A stretch of DNA of 64,000 nt. It comes from Schistocerca nitens (lineage: Eukaryota; Arthropoda; Insecta; Orthoptera; Acrididae). Below the pieces are notes generated by a model. It ran no database searches. It was not told where the DNA came from and saw nothing but the letters and a program-made list of their open reading frames with translations. Made by a program: the position numbers and the translations under genes. Where the stretch lies: assembly GCF_023898315.1 (NCBI RefSeq), contig NC_064616.1, forward strand, positions 708,875,389 through 708,939,388, given 5' to 3'. Every line of letters begins with the position of its first letter. Within the stretch, counting starts at the first letter, position 1. This document shows positions 46,366 through 58,254 of this stretch, piece after piece.

Positions 46366-47546
46366 ACTAATGAGCTGAAACATTATGACCACCTGGGTAA
46401 TAGCATGTTGGTCTACCTGTGGAACACAAATACTACAGCAGTTCGGCATGGCATGAGTTCAGTAAGTTCTCGGTAGGTTCCTTGAGGTATGTGGCACAAG
46501 ATGTCTATGCACAAGTCACGCATTTCCTGTAAATTATGGGCTAGTAGTTTGTTGGCACAGAGCTGGCGCCCAGTATTGTCTCCAGTGCATTCCACTGGGT
46601 TTGGATCTGGTGAATATGGTGGCTAAGAAGTTAATGTGAGTTGACTATCATACTCATCAAACCACTATTGAATGATACTAGCCTAGTGACTTGGACAGTT
46701 ATCTTGCTGGAAGATGCCATCACTGTCATGGAAGAAGTCCAGCATAATGGAATGTAGGTGGTGTGAAATAATGTTAATGTATTCTGCAGCTGTTGTGGTC
46801 CATTCAATTACTGCCACTGGTAGCATGGATGCCCATCTAAATGTCCCCCACAGCATTATACTATCCCAAATGGCAGGTATTCATGGTGTGGTGCATGCTC
46901 CAAGCACCCATTTGTCTGGATGACACCATATCTGGATGTGACCATCAACCTAGTATAACAAGAAATGTAATTCATCTGAACAGGTGACCCATTTTGATTG
47001 GTAAAAGGCCCAGTTTCATCAGTGTCACAGTTGTAATTGAGGATGTCCTTGGATCAACATGGGAACATATAGGGGTTGTCTTCTGTAGAGCCCCATGTTC
47101 AACAACGTGTGCTGAATGGTGTGCTGGAAAACATTGTATTTTTGTCGCATTTTCTATCTGCTTTATGGAGCGTGCAAGCCTTCTACATCCACGTACTATG
47201 ATGAGGCAGTGAAGTTCCAACACCTTGTCGCCTATTAATTTTTTCACCATCCCTCAACCACTTTCCACAGATGCTCACAACAATAACACATGAACAGCTG
47301 AACAACTTCTCCATTCCTGAGATAATCGTTCCCAGGTGCCGGGCCGTAACTATCAGCCCATTTTCAAAGTCATGTACATCATTGGTATTCCACATTTGCA
47401 GCCCATATCATTGCTACAGTGATTCCCCCATTTCTCTCTGCTCTGTTTATGTATTTTCTTTAACATATTGTGTGCCTGTGATGCCACCAGGTAGAATTCA
47501 GTCCCATGGTGGGCAGTAGTCATAATGTTTTGGCTCATCAGTGTAT
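46366..47546 (-). mobile_element. Tc1-family transposon with both terminal repeats, transposase broken
   Basis: The terminal repeats are ACACTAATGAGCTGAAACAT at 46365 and, read inward from 47546, ACACTGATGAGCCAAAACAT. On the minus strand the transposase relic reads SDELHFLLY (about 46985), LWGTFRWASMLPVAV (about 46820-46865), GIFQQDNCPSH (46685-46720), PPYSPDPNPVE (46590-46625) and LQEMRDLCIDIL with IPQGTYRELTELMP (46440-46540). All three acidic positions appear to be kept, but stops and frame changes interrupt the gene. It belongs to the same family as 11250-12356. Confidence 0.85.
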
Positions 47547-48161
47547 GTGCAGTCGGAAAACATACAAAGTAGTTTTGATAAAGTAATGTGGGAAATTCTC
47601 TCTCTAATGTACAGCTCATACCTCTCTTTTTGGGATGGACAAACATCAGAAACCCTGTAATTGTTATGCCTGTCCACATGTTCACTGTAAACCTTTCATA
47701 ATGACACCTCATGGGTATCCCATAGGGTTTAAATCAGCTGAAACGTGATTGTTTCAACTTTTGAATATTCCACCTAAAGTGGAAGAAACTAGTTCAATGA
47801 AAAATACATTGACATGAAACTGAGATTCACTATTGGCTTCATGAAACTAGGCCAAACTTAAAGTGTAATCTCTGTTGTGGTGGTGGTGGTGGTGGTGGTG
47901 GTGGTGGTGGTAGTAGTAGTAGTAGTGACAATATTGGTTGAACTGATCATGCTTTCCAAACACTGGGGGGAAGAGTTGGGGATAAACATTTTAGAGGGAT
48001 TCTAAGGCTTTACTCCAGTACACATGTTGAAGTTGATGTAGGGCGCAGCAGTTATACAGAGAGAAGGCGGCATTTACAGAATAGTGTGGAGAGCTGCAGC
48101 AAACCAGTCTTTGGACTAAAGATCACTGCAGCAATTAATAAACAATTTATTTTACCTTTAG
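47547..48161. other. Unassigned intron sequence with TGG/TAG microsatellite
   Basis: It holds the trinucleotide repeat at 47876-47926; nothing else recognised. Confidence 0.4.
47876..47926. repeat. TGG then TAG trinucleotide microsatellite
   Basis: About eleven TGG units then five TAG units. Confidence 0.95.
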
Positions 48162-48212
48162 GACCGGAGTGAAGAAGACCAATTAATATTAATAATACAA
48201 TTTGATAATTAA
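48162..48212 (+). CDS. Candidate last coding exon C of the host gene
   Basis: Acceptor tttaccttta then G precedes 48162. The phase 0 frame reads DRSEEDQLILIIQFDN and stops at TAA 48210-48212. Joined to exon B the junction reads PDTWD then DRSEED, keeping the acidic composition. It is short (16 codons), so the evidence is the phase fit, the acceptor and composition. No AATAAA was seen close downstream, and an A/T-rich 3' UTR of at least 200 bases would follow before the transposase fragment at 48470. Confidence 0.4.
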   Translation, partial: DRSEEDQLILIIQFDN

Positions 48213-48469
48213 ACTTTTTGTTCATTTCAAATATAAATTCTTAATTATTGATATTTTATGAAAGATTGTTAATAGAGGCTGCTTAAATTAAGAAAAGATA
48301 ACAATTTAATTTTTTGGGACAAAAATGAAAAACCAAATACTCTTTATTTGGGCTACGTCCATTGTTTTATGTCACAGATGTAATCTCATATGAAACACAA
48401 TAATAAGTGTTGCAGAAACATGAAAAACAATCATTTTTACAGCATTGAGCACACCATACAAATGCTGCA

Positions 48470-48712
48470 TTTTTACATTTGCCACTGTGTCGTTACAATA
48501 TGAGCCCAACAGAACTGATCTGGAGTGAAGTTAAGGCATTTCACACAAGAAATAACAAGACTGTTAAGCTGGCAGATGTACTAAAACTAATGCACACAGC
48601 TTTTTCATATGTCGCTGTTGATTGCTGGTGGGATACAGAACAGCACGTCGTAAAAGAAGGAGAAAATGTGGCGCCTGTGTGGATTCTGTTGATCAACTCG
48701 TTATCAATGTAG
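48470..48712 (+). pseudogene. C-terminal fragment of a DDE-superfamily (Tc1/IS630-like) transposase
   Basis: The frame reads CRYNMSPTELIWSEVKAFHTRNN and NKTVKLADVLKLMHTAFSYV, then EQHVVKEGENV. The pattern 'Y....NPIELIW..VK..v...NKTFKL.DV..L...A' is the end of a DDE transposase domain common in arthropod repeats, and the Glu of ELIW corresponds to the third catalytic residue. The upstream two-thirds are not recognisable. Confidence 0.65.
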
Positions 48713-49694
48713 CAGAAGACAGTTCCAGAACTGAAGTGCATTTCTCGGATTTGAATAAGGAAGGAGCTAAGAGATTACCAGACGACTGATTTTAATTAAT
48801 AGCTTCAATGGCATGAGTGAGTGTTCAGCAATACGGTGAAGTCCCTGCAGCATGCTTTGCATCACACACAGCTCGCCAAGAAAAAGTATCCTGTGTTTAA
48901 GTTAGGAATTTTCATCGCTTTTGTTTGTAATTAGAATGCTATGTTAGGTGAGAAAGAGAGCATTTTATGATTTCCGTCTGTTCACCTAAGAAGCGTCCGG
49001 TAGTGCTGGCATTTTGCCAAGTATTATTTCATTCTCTTTAAAAATTATATGACATTTGAAGCTATTTTGTGTCTCCACTTATCTCTCTTTGTCTGATCTG
49101 CAACTGCACAAATCATTGCAGGTTTGTTGGACCAGCTGGCTGGCCATTGCTTTCAAAGTTAAATGCGCCAGTAAAGCTGTTGTGCCCCATTATCATTCAA
49201 TCTGTGTGTGTAACACAGCACAAAACCTGTCCTTATGATTGTACTTGGCTGTACTGGACATAGTTTGGCTTCCACTCCATATGAATTGAAATCCAATAAG
49301 ATTCAAGCAAACACGGAAGAATACATAGTAGAATGTTTACATCAGGTTTCTTCTTATGATGAAAGCAGTATAAAAGTGAAATAACTGAAATTGTATCAAG
49401 TTTCAGAATTTTGCGGTTTCTATTGGATATAGGGAATTGGATGAAACAGTCCAGGATTCTTTTAATTCATATAACCGCATCCTGCATTGTCCATATGTTA
49501 GTTGATGGCTTTTCAGTTTTGTGCAAACATTTCGTGCTACATAATGTTCCATCTGTTCCAGTCACGTTTTCTCAGCACTCCTATGGCCACATGGTGATTA
49601 CTTACACAGGCTGCATTAGAACTATTTTTATTTAATGTGTGTACGTTTGAGTGCTAACTAGGCACAGTCCAGCCTTCTAATAATTTTGTAGTGT
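48713..49694. other. Unassigned DNA
   Basis: No gene or element recognised. Two overlapping short plus-strand frames at 49056-49263 have no supporting motif. Confidence 0.4.
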
Positions 49695-52411
49695 AGAGTT
49701 TTATGTCTTCAGTATAGATAGGGAGTGTGGATTGCTGTGTTTGGATGCAGGTTGAGTTAGTGATCCTTCGCTCACAGCTCCGTGCGGTGCTGGTTTCAGT
49801 CACACAGCTTGAGTCTGTTACTAATGGGCATCACTGTGGGAGGCCAGATTTGGGGACCTCAGAGAAATTCAGCATGTTCCATATGTCCCCAGATTGATCC
49901 ACTACTGTTCATGCCGCAGTTACTGCCTGCACTGAGGCTGTTCCCCTAACCAGTGGTAGACTGGAAGGTTATTACAAGTTATGGCAGGCAGCGAAAGACT
50001 TTTCGGGGGGCTGATTGAAAGGCGTCACCAGTTCATCTAACAAACAGGTTCAAGGTGCTGTCTGTGGCTGTTATAGGTCCTGAGCTAGATGCAGCCACTT
50101 GTCCTGTTTTAGGGGAAGCCTCTCAGACTGCAAGGTCTGGGCAGTCACAGAGTGGGATAATTGATAGTTGGGAGCTCCAATGTTGGACACGTAATGGGGG
50201 CACCTTAGGGACGTGGCTGTGAGGAGGGGAAGAAATCCAGTGTGTGTGCATTCTGGGGGAGTCATCCAAGATGTGGAACAGGTTCTTTCCAATCCCATGA
50301 AGAACATGGGGTGCAGACAACTGCGGGTGGTGGCTCATGTCAGTACTGATGAAGAGGTGCTCTCTGGTTTGGGGCAGCTAGCTGAATTGGTAAAGACTGC
50401 CAGTCTTCCTTGTGAGATAAAGGTAGAGCTCACCATCTGCAGCATTGTGACAGAACCGATTGCGAACCTTTGCTACAGGGCCAAGTGGAAGGTCTGAATT
50501 AGAGGCTCAGGCGGTTCTGCGACCATATTGGCTGCATATTCCATGACTTGCACCATAGGGAGGTAGGGTATTGAGTCCTGCTTAGTAGGTCAGGTGGCCA
50601 CTCTGCACAGGGAGTGACTACAAGGGTAACACGTGCTGTGTGGTGTGGATTGGGTGGTTTTTTAGATTATAGGGTCCTGGGAAAGAACAAAGGGTGCAGG
50701 TCAAACACAAGACAAGGATTGATGTAAGAACCATAGGTATTATAGAAGTAAATTGTTGTACCTGTGTTTGAAAAGATCCAGAGCTCCAGGCACTAATATA
50801 AAGTACTGAAGCACCAATTGTTATAGGTACTGAAAGCTGGCTAAAACCAGGATAAGTTCAGCCAAAATTTTTACAAAGGACCTAACTGTGCTCAGAAAGG
50901 ATTATATTAAATACAATTGATAGTGGTGTGTTTGTTGCTGTTAGTGGTAGTCTGTCTTCTAGTGAAATTGAGGTAGGTAGTGCCTGTGGGTTAGTATGGG
51001 TAGAGGCTATACTTGAAAACTGGAATAAATTAATAATGGGTTCTTTTTTTATCGACCTCCTGACACAGATGATGCCGTTGCTGAACAGTTCAAAAAATGA
51101 CGTGTCTCATTTTAAATGAGTACCCCACTCATACACTTGTACTTGGTGCGTGCTACCCTCATTATGTTGGTGAAAGTACATGTTTAAAAGTTGGTGGTAG
51201 GCATAAACGTCAACCAAAATCATACTGAATGTTTTCTCAGAAAATTATTTTGAACAATTAGTTCAGGAGGCCATGTGAAGTGTAAATGGTTGCAAAAATG
51301 TATTTGACCTCTTAGCAACAAATAATCCATAGCAAATAGGAAACTTCATGATAGATTCAAGGATTTCTGACCACAACATTGTTGTAGTGAGACTGAATAC
51401 TGTAACATCCAAACTGAGCAAAAACAAATGCAAAATATATGTATTTAAAAAAGCAGATAAAAATTTGCTTGATGCCTTCCTAAGAGACAGCCTCCATTCC
51501 TTCCAAAATAACTATGAAATTGTAGACCAGATTCAGAGAGATAGTATCGACAATAATGGAGAGATGTATACCAAATAAATTAATAAGAAATGGTACTGAT
51601 CCCCTTGGTACACAAACGGATCATAACACTGTTACAGAAGCATTGAAAATATGGATTTCAAATCTAAAAGAACACAAAACCCCCAAGTTTGCCGAAGTTT
51701 CACAGAAGCCCAAAATTTAGCAGGAACTTTAATGTGAGATGCTTTTAACCATAACCAAACTGTCTAAAAATCTGGTAGAAAATACAGAGAGATTCTGATC
51801 ATATGTAAAGGACACCAGCAGCAAAACAGAATCAATACCTTCACTGAGTGATAGTGAAGGTAATGTTATTGATGACATTGCCACCAAAGCATAGTTACTA
51901 AACACAGTTTTCTCAAATTCCTTCACCAAAGGATACAAAGTAAATATTCTAGAATTCAAATCGAGAACTGATACCAACATGAGTAATGTAGAAGTAGATA
52001 TCCTCAATGTAGCAAAGTAGCTTAAATCACTTAATAAAGGAATGTTCTCTGGTCCATATTGTACACTAAGTAGATTCCTTTCAGAGTATGCTGACACAAT
52101 AGCTTAACAATCTTATGCAACTGCTTGCTCAACAAAAGATCCATACCTGAAGGTGGGAAAGTTGCACAGGTAACACCAATATTCAAGAAAGGAAGTAGGA
52201 GTAATCCAATGAATTAGACCTATACCTCTGTCAGTTTGCAGTAGGATTTTGGAACATATACTGTGTTTCAACATTATGAATTACCTTGAGAAAAGCACAG
52301 CACAGATTCAGAAAATATCATTCTCGTGAAACACAACTAGCACTTCATTCATAAAAGTAATGTGCTATCAACATGTTATCTGAAATTGATTCCATATTTG
52401 TAGATTTCTGG
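49695..52411 (+). mobile_element. CR1-like LINE, third copy, 5' part
   Basis: It parallels the copy at 18995 but is more decayed. ORF1 relic: a GIDREC-type start near 49725, GTPRDV/GGVIQDVEQVL and VVAHVSTDEE (50250-50360), where the esterase GTND block is degraded. Endonuclease relic: GVFVAVSGSLSSSEIEVG and VWVEAIL (50920-51015), SDHNIVVVRL (51365-51395, SDH intact). Linker and RT start: FWSYVKDT-like, GPY near 52050, PISLS-like near 52220. It breaks at VDF (52411) in RT motif A and resumes at 56404. Confidence 0.8.
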
Positions 52412-53121
52412 TACATTATTTGAGGATGGGGAATGGGAAAGCTTTTGAGATGGTTGGACTGGGGTATTTGACCCTTGAGTGGTAAGCCAATGATTGTGTA
52501 TTAAACAATTTAATTAATAAACTATTGAACAACAACGAGGACAATTCCAACATAGGTACTTTCACAATATTTTGACAAAAGCTGACGCATGACACACTAC
52601 AAGATGCAAGAAGGTAAACCACAGTTAATCAAATAATTATTTGTTTTATGCAAGCAGACCATAAACAATACATGGGCACAAGCAGCCCTGTATACAGAAT
52701 TATTCCCACCTGGCACCCACTGACAGGCACAGCCAATCTTACCAGAACTTCAGTAAATATCCTGAGTTGTTAATAAATTACATTCTTCATGCAAACAGTT
52801 ATATAAAATTTATAAAGTATTGTTATTATTATTAAATAGCAAGAAATAACTAGCACTGTTTATATTCAGAACTACACTAGAAATTTTTGTTTAAAAAAAA
52901 TTCGAAAAGGAAAATATTACTGCATGTGATTAAACAGCAAATATATTAAGACACACACATTGTAACTGTCATTTCTACTGAGCTGGAATTTGAAGAAGGC
53001 AGTTTACACAAATATCAGCTGTCAACACACAGGCCAAGGCAACAAACTGAATCAAATATTCAAGTCACATTCTTACTTACCAGTTAACAGCACTTGAATA
53101 GAGAACCAACAAGATTTAACA

Positions 53122-55588
53122 TTAACACTTACAGCACGGTGCCCGTACGCCATACGTGCGCTGCCGCACTGACGTTGGCGACGGCGCCCGTATACCGTAC
53201 GGGCGAGCCTTTATTTGGCTCCGTAAGCGCGTTTAGCGCGTCTCCGAAGCAGTTTCGTCAACTAATGTGGAGGTATTTCATTCTTCTTCCGCAAGAGGCA
53301 AGCACTTATTGGCTATCTCATCCTGGGAGCGGCTGGGAGCACTGCAAAGACGAAGTTACCTGCAGTTCATTCACAGGTGTTTACGATCGCGCAGCGAGTT
53401 GACAGAGGCAGAGATCTTAGATATTCTATATGGAGATGCAGGATCTGAAATTGACGAATCTGACAAAGAGGATTCGTGCTCTCCAGACGAAAGTACAAGT
53501 GATGATTCAGGAATGTATATGTCTCAATTGTTCATAAAGTGAAGAGTTCATTGCCGCATTTTGTATTGTGAGTAATGTTCATTACTTCACTTGCATTTAG
53601 TACCTTGTAGTACCAATCTTAGCATTATTTTTTTTCTATGCGGACAATGGTACAGACCATCAGTCACCATCTGTGATACCTGGTCATGTCTGGCTCACTG
53701 AGCACAAAGAGCAAGATTGGTCGGAACTAGACGATCAGCCAGCGCTGCCAGATTTCCACGAAGTAGTCGGCGTAGCATCGCATTTTTCAGATGTCACTGA
53801 GGAGCTTCGATATTTTAGTTATTTCTTTGATGACGACCTTATTCGGCTCATCAAAAGTGAAACGAATCTATACACTTGTAACGTTATTACGACAATGAAA
53901 CGTAAAGGTAGCCTGAAAATAAACTCTGTTTGGCATGTGGTCTGCAGTAAAATTGCAAGAGATTTACTGGTCTCTCAGTATTATTTTGCATATGTGCGTC
54001 GTCAAATTGCCGAAAATCAGTGATTATTGGTCAACAGACCCATTTCTGCAGACAGGGTTTGCGAGTAAATTGTTGAGTCGCGATCGATTTTGCGCTACAT
54101 TGTCGATGTTACACTTGAATGACAATGCTACGTTCATTAGCAGAGGCGAAGAAAAGCACGACCCACTTTACAAAGTGAGGCCTTTGTTTGATTTCTTTGT
54201 AAATAAAAGCAAAATTAGTTTTCGTCCAGGCATGAATCTGACAATAGATGAGGCAATGTCTCTCTTTCGTGGTAGAACAAGCTTCAGAGTATACATGAAA
54301 AACAAACCCAATAAATATGGAATAAAATTGTATGCTCTCTGCTATTCATCAACTGGTTATATGCTAAACTGTGGTGTATATACAGGTTCTGCAGGCAGTG
54401 TTGACAATAGTATCCAGGGCCTTGTAAGAAGGTTGTGTTTACAGTACTTTGGCAAAGGACATTGCATTTATATGGATCGGTACTACACCAGTCCATCTCT
54501 TTTGGACATGTTGTGGAAAAATAAAGCTCTTGGAGTGGGAGCTGTAATGAAAAACAGGAAAGGTTTGCGACGAATATTCGGAACACTAAAACTAAAAAAA
54601 AAAGGAAGTTTTTCAAAGGAAACACCATCGCTTGGCAGTGAAGTGGAAGTCAAAATGAGATTTTTTTTTTTTTTCTTTTCACAAAGCACAAGTCTACCAG
54701 CACTAGTATTCAAGTGAGGGCCAAAGGTGGAATAGCAGAAATTGTAAAGCCAGACGTTATTATTGATTACAATAAGAATAAAGCTGGGGTTGACAGAGCA
54801 GATCAGTTCTCCAGCTATTATCCGTATGCAAGAAAAACTTTGAAGTGGTGGTAAATGCTGTTTTTCCACTTGTTCATTGTGTCAACTGTCAACAGTTTTA
54901 TTTTATATAAAGAGAACACTAGGAAGAATGTATCCCTAGTACACTTTATTCACAGAGTGGGGAAGAAATTGGCTGAGAAGGGCGGAAATATTTTTCAGCG
55001 AAAACCCGCTTCATCCTCACAAATTGAGAGGACATTTGCAAGGCACTTTCCAGAGAAGGTCCCACCCACTGCAAACAAGGTGAATACTACTAGGTATTGC
55101 AAAGTATGTTCAGACAGGGGGAAGAAAGAGACGGGTAAGCGCATCAGGAAGGAAAGTAGGTGGTGGTGCAAGGACTGTGGCATTGGCCTTTGCGTCCCAC
55201 AGTGTTTCCAGGATTTTCACACAAAGGCTAACTACATCTGAACTATTAAAATACTCTAGTTTGCAGGTACCTGCAGTTACAGTCCAGTGATATTTTGTTT
55301 TAAACTTAGATACAGTAATAATGGTATTACTCAAGAGAGAGATCGTGTAAAACTTTTTTATCCACAATATTTTTGTGTTTTCTTTTTTTAATTATAACAC
55401 CCATTTGTATTTTATATTGTAAAATAAACTCACATTCATGTAAGGCTCTTAGATTTTCCTTTTAAATGATGCAAGAACCATATTCCTATCATTTTTCTGT
55501 TCTTTGCAATCTAATTTCAAACATCCATTAAATATGCCAGTTCACAGCCAAGTGCCGGGTGTAAAGAGGGCAGTGTTGAAAGTGTTAA
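53122..55588 (+). mobile_element. piggyBac-family transposon flanked by TTAA
   Basis: TTAA occurs at 53122-53125 and 55585-55588. The terminal repeats next to it are CACTTACAGCAC on the left and, read inward, CACTTTCAACAC on the right. Near the left end are palindromic stretches built on GCCCGTACG and CGTACGGGC (53140-53205). The 2.46 kb length fits an autonomous piggyBac. TTAA target use is diagnostic for the superfamily. Confidence 0.9.
53267..55241 (+). pseudogene. piggyBac transposase with C-terminal Cys/His domain, broken
   Basis: It performs cut-and-paste at TTAA. The N-terminal segment 53267-53542 is acidic at its end (EIDESDKEDSCSPDES). A stop or possible intron follows, then 53640-54023, a frame change near 54010, and 54015-54717. 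The catalytic residues are visible: LTIDEAMSLFRG (first Asp), YMDRYYTSPSLLD (second Asp), then after a T-run frame change NKAGVDRADQFSSYY (third and fourth Asp, near 54780-54820). A stop after LKWW precedes the last segment (54855-55241), which ends in a zinc-binding pattern CKVCSDRG ... WWCKDCGIGLCVPQCFQDFH. All catalytic Asp are kept, but at least two frame changes and two stops break it. Confidence 0.85.
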
Positions 55589-56403
55589 AGCCTTCAAGAC
55601 AGGACAGAGGGAGCTGTCTGCATTCAGATCCAATTCATATTAAAGAGAAGTGCACAAAATTTTAAACTCTCGTCAGATAAACATCGAGCTAGCAAGCAAG
55701 AAAGTCAGTCAGTTTGAATTATTCACGATATGGTATAAATGACCACTATGCATATTGACAGCAATCAGAATCATATGATTTACACTGTCAAGCACCACAG
55801 TAAGTGAATTTAAACAGGAAAACCCATTTCCGTATGTAACCCAGGCACCAGTTTTGGTCTGTCAGGGCCAACAATACTCTCTACCACATATTACAAAATG
55901 GCAACACCTTAGGCATACTCAGACCCACCAGATTTAAATGACAGATGATAAAGTTCTATGACCGGAAAGAAATACACATACTATTAACACATGCAATATA
56001 ATTTAAGAAATCACTTAGCAGCTTGGGCTATAGTGCAGTGGTCTCACATTCACATTAAATCAAGAAGCTTTTACAAAGCTTCAAATATAACTGGCAGACA
56101 TGCCTCAACAGTTGTTTAATTCACAAGCATATGTCAGAAAACACAGGTCTAATCTCGAGTATGATGCGGCTATACAGTGCCAATGCAGCAGAGTGGCAAA
56201 ATCCACCATTCACACACCGCAGAGCCTTCCATGTGGCATTGGCCCTTCTGCACTGTATCTGAGACACAACCTTTGCATTCCTACCTCGCATGCCACGATT
56301 AGAACACTACCAAAGTCAGAGGCTGCGTGCGTGCTCAAAGCTCCTTGTAGAATTTTTCTGAGGCAGCGATGATAAGTAGACGAGAACTGATACGGACATA
56401 TCA

Positions 56404-57456
56404 ATTTCCAGAAGGGTTTTGACACATTTCCTCACAAGTGACATCTTATCAAATTGTATACCTAAGGAATATTCCTTACTGTATTCGTGATTTCATGTCG
56501 GAAATATCACAGTTCATAGTTATTGTTTGAAAGTTGTAGAGTAAAACAGAAGTGATATCCGGTGTTCTCAAAGGAAAAGTTGTAAACCATCTGCTGTTCC
56601 TAGTCTATACAAATGATTCAGGAGATAATATTTTGCAGCCACCTTACATTGTTTGTACATGGTGCTGTCATTTACCATCTAGTAAAGTCATTGTAAGATC
56701 AAAATCGATTGCAAAATTATCTAGACAAAATATTTGTATTTTTGCAAAAAGTGGCAATTGACCCTAAATAATGAAAAATGTGGGGTCATCCACATGAGTA
56801 CTAAAAGGAATTATTAAATTTCGGTTGCATTATAAATCGCTCAAATCTAAAGACAGTCAACTCAATACCTAGGAATTACGTTTATGAATGACTTAAATTA
56901 GAACAATCACATAGATAATATTGTGGAGAAGGCAGACCAGAGACGGTAATTTATCAGCAGAACACTTTGAAGATGCAACAGGTTTACTAAAGAGACTGCC
57001 TACACCACTCTTCTCCGTCTTCTGCTAGAGTACTGCTGTATAACATGGGCTTCTTACCAGATTGGATTGAGGGAGGACACTGAAAAAGTTCAAAGGAGGG
57101 CAGCTCTTTTTGTATTATTGCAAAATAGAAAGAGACTGTCATGGGAATGATAAGAGAGTTGAGGTGGCAGCCTTTAAAACAATGGCGTTTCTTGTTGCTG
57201 TGAGATCTTTTCATGAAATTTCAATCTCCAACATTATCTTCTGAACTGAAAATATTTTGTTGATTCCAATCTACATAGCAAGAAATGATCGTTGTAATAA
57301 ACTTAGAGAATTAAGGGCTCACATGGAAAGATGTGTGTGTGTTTTTTCCCATGCACCCCTAAAGTGGAAAGGTGAGAAATAGCTTGAAGGTGGTTCAATG
57401 AACCTTCTGCCAGGCACTTACGTGAGAATTACAGAGTAGTGTTGTAGATATAGATA
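56404..57456 (+). mobile_element. CR1-like LINE, third copy, 3' part
   Basis: It resumes RT motif A with FQKGFDTFPHK, then an RDFMSEISQFIVIV stretch, KTEVISGV (motif B, PQGS lost), a ruined motif C (about 56660), LLEYCCITWASYQIGLRED (57020-57080) and VQRRAALFV. The 3' end is AGTGTTGTAGATATAGAT, the expected CR1-like tail. Confidence 0.8.
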
Positions 57457-58254
57457 AATTTTTCAAATATTAATGATCTTATTTTATGTAAAAAAAGTTT
57501 TTGGCCTTTATGCTTCACCTTTGTGTGAGAGTTTGTTTGTGTAGTAGTGATAGTGTCATTCCCACTTCCTTTAGAAATAATATGTATAGACATTTATAAA
57601 ATAAAATGTAGATCATTGACAGTTGAAGTTTTCATCAGTATGCACAATAGTTCCCTACTGAATGACATCGGACCCCCTGTGGGCCCGGGGGTTAGAATAG
57701 GCCCCAGGTATTCCTACCTGTCATAAGAGGAGACTAAAAGGAGTCTCACACCTTTTGGCCTTTATGTGATGGTCCCCTGTAAGGTTTGACCTCCATTTTT
57801 CAAAATTTTTCCAAAGAGCGAGCCAATTGGGAAAGGCGACTTACATGGTGCGTCATGTCCATCATGCATTGAGATCTTTAGCCCACTTTCTCGTCATGGC
57901 ATTGCAGTCCCACGCATCCTCCATCTCTTGAGCAAGGACTCCTTCGTGGATGCGTTTTCCTCCACCCACTGTGCAGTGTCGTTTTGTGCGCCGATGATGA
58001 TCGTGGAATTCTTTTCACCTCATATCCAGCACGGTAGCCAGTCCATTGTGGTGGGGCCACCAACTATCTTGTTGGTTGTAGCCCCCTGACTACACAGGGA
58101 TTGCTCTGCTGATGCCTGCACCATTAACTCTCCACATATGGCACCAGGACTCCCGGCAATGGCCATCCTGCCAGGTGGCCTTTGCTGCGACTGGGTGGCG
58201 CCCATGGGGAGAGCCCCTGGTTGGAGTGGGAGGCATCAGGGCAGATGACGCGTG

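Larger units (their letters stand above)
52412..56403. mobile_element. 4.0 kb insertion splitting the CR1-like RT; type unknown apart from a nested piggyBac
   Basis: The LINE reads VDF at 52411 and continues FQKGFDTFPHK from 56405. The junction octamers atttctgg (52404-52411) and atttccag (56404-56411) match at 6 of 8 positions and may be an old target-site duplication. Without the nested piggyBac (53122-55588) about 1.5 kb remains (52412-53121 and 55589-56403). It is AT-rich, without a recognisable ORF or clear terminal repeats. Confidence 0.6.

Noticed and set aside
37876..48000. CRISPR-like or other prokaryotic repeat arrays among the short tandem repeats
   Set aside because: All are simple microsatellites without spacers, in eukaryotic DNA.
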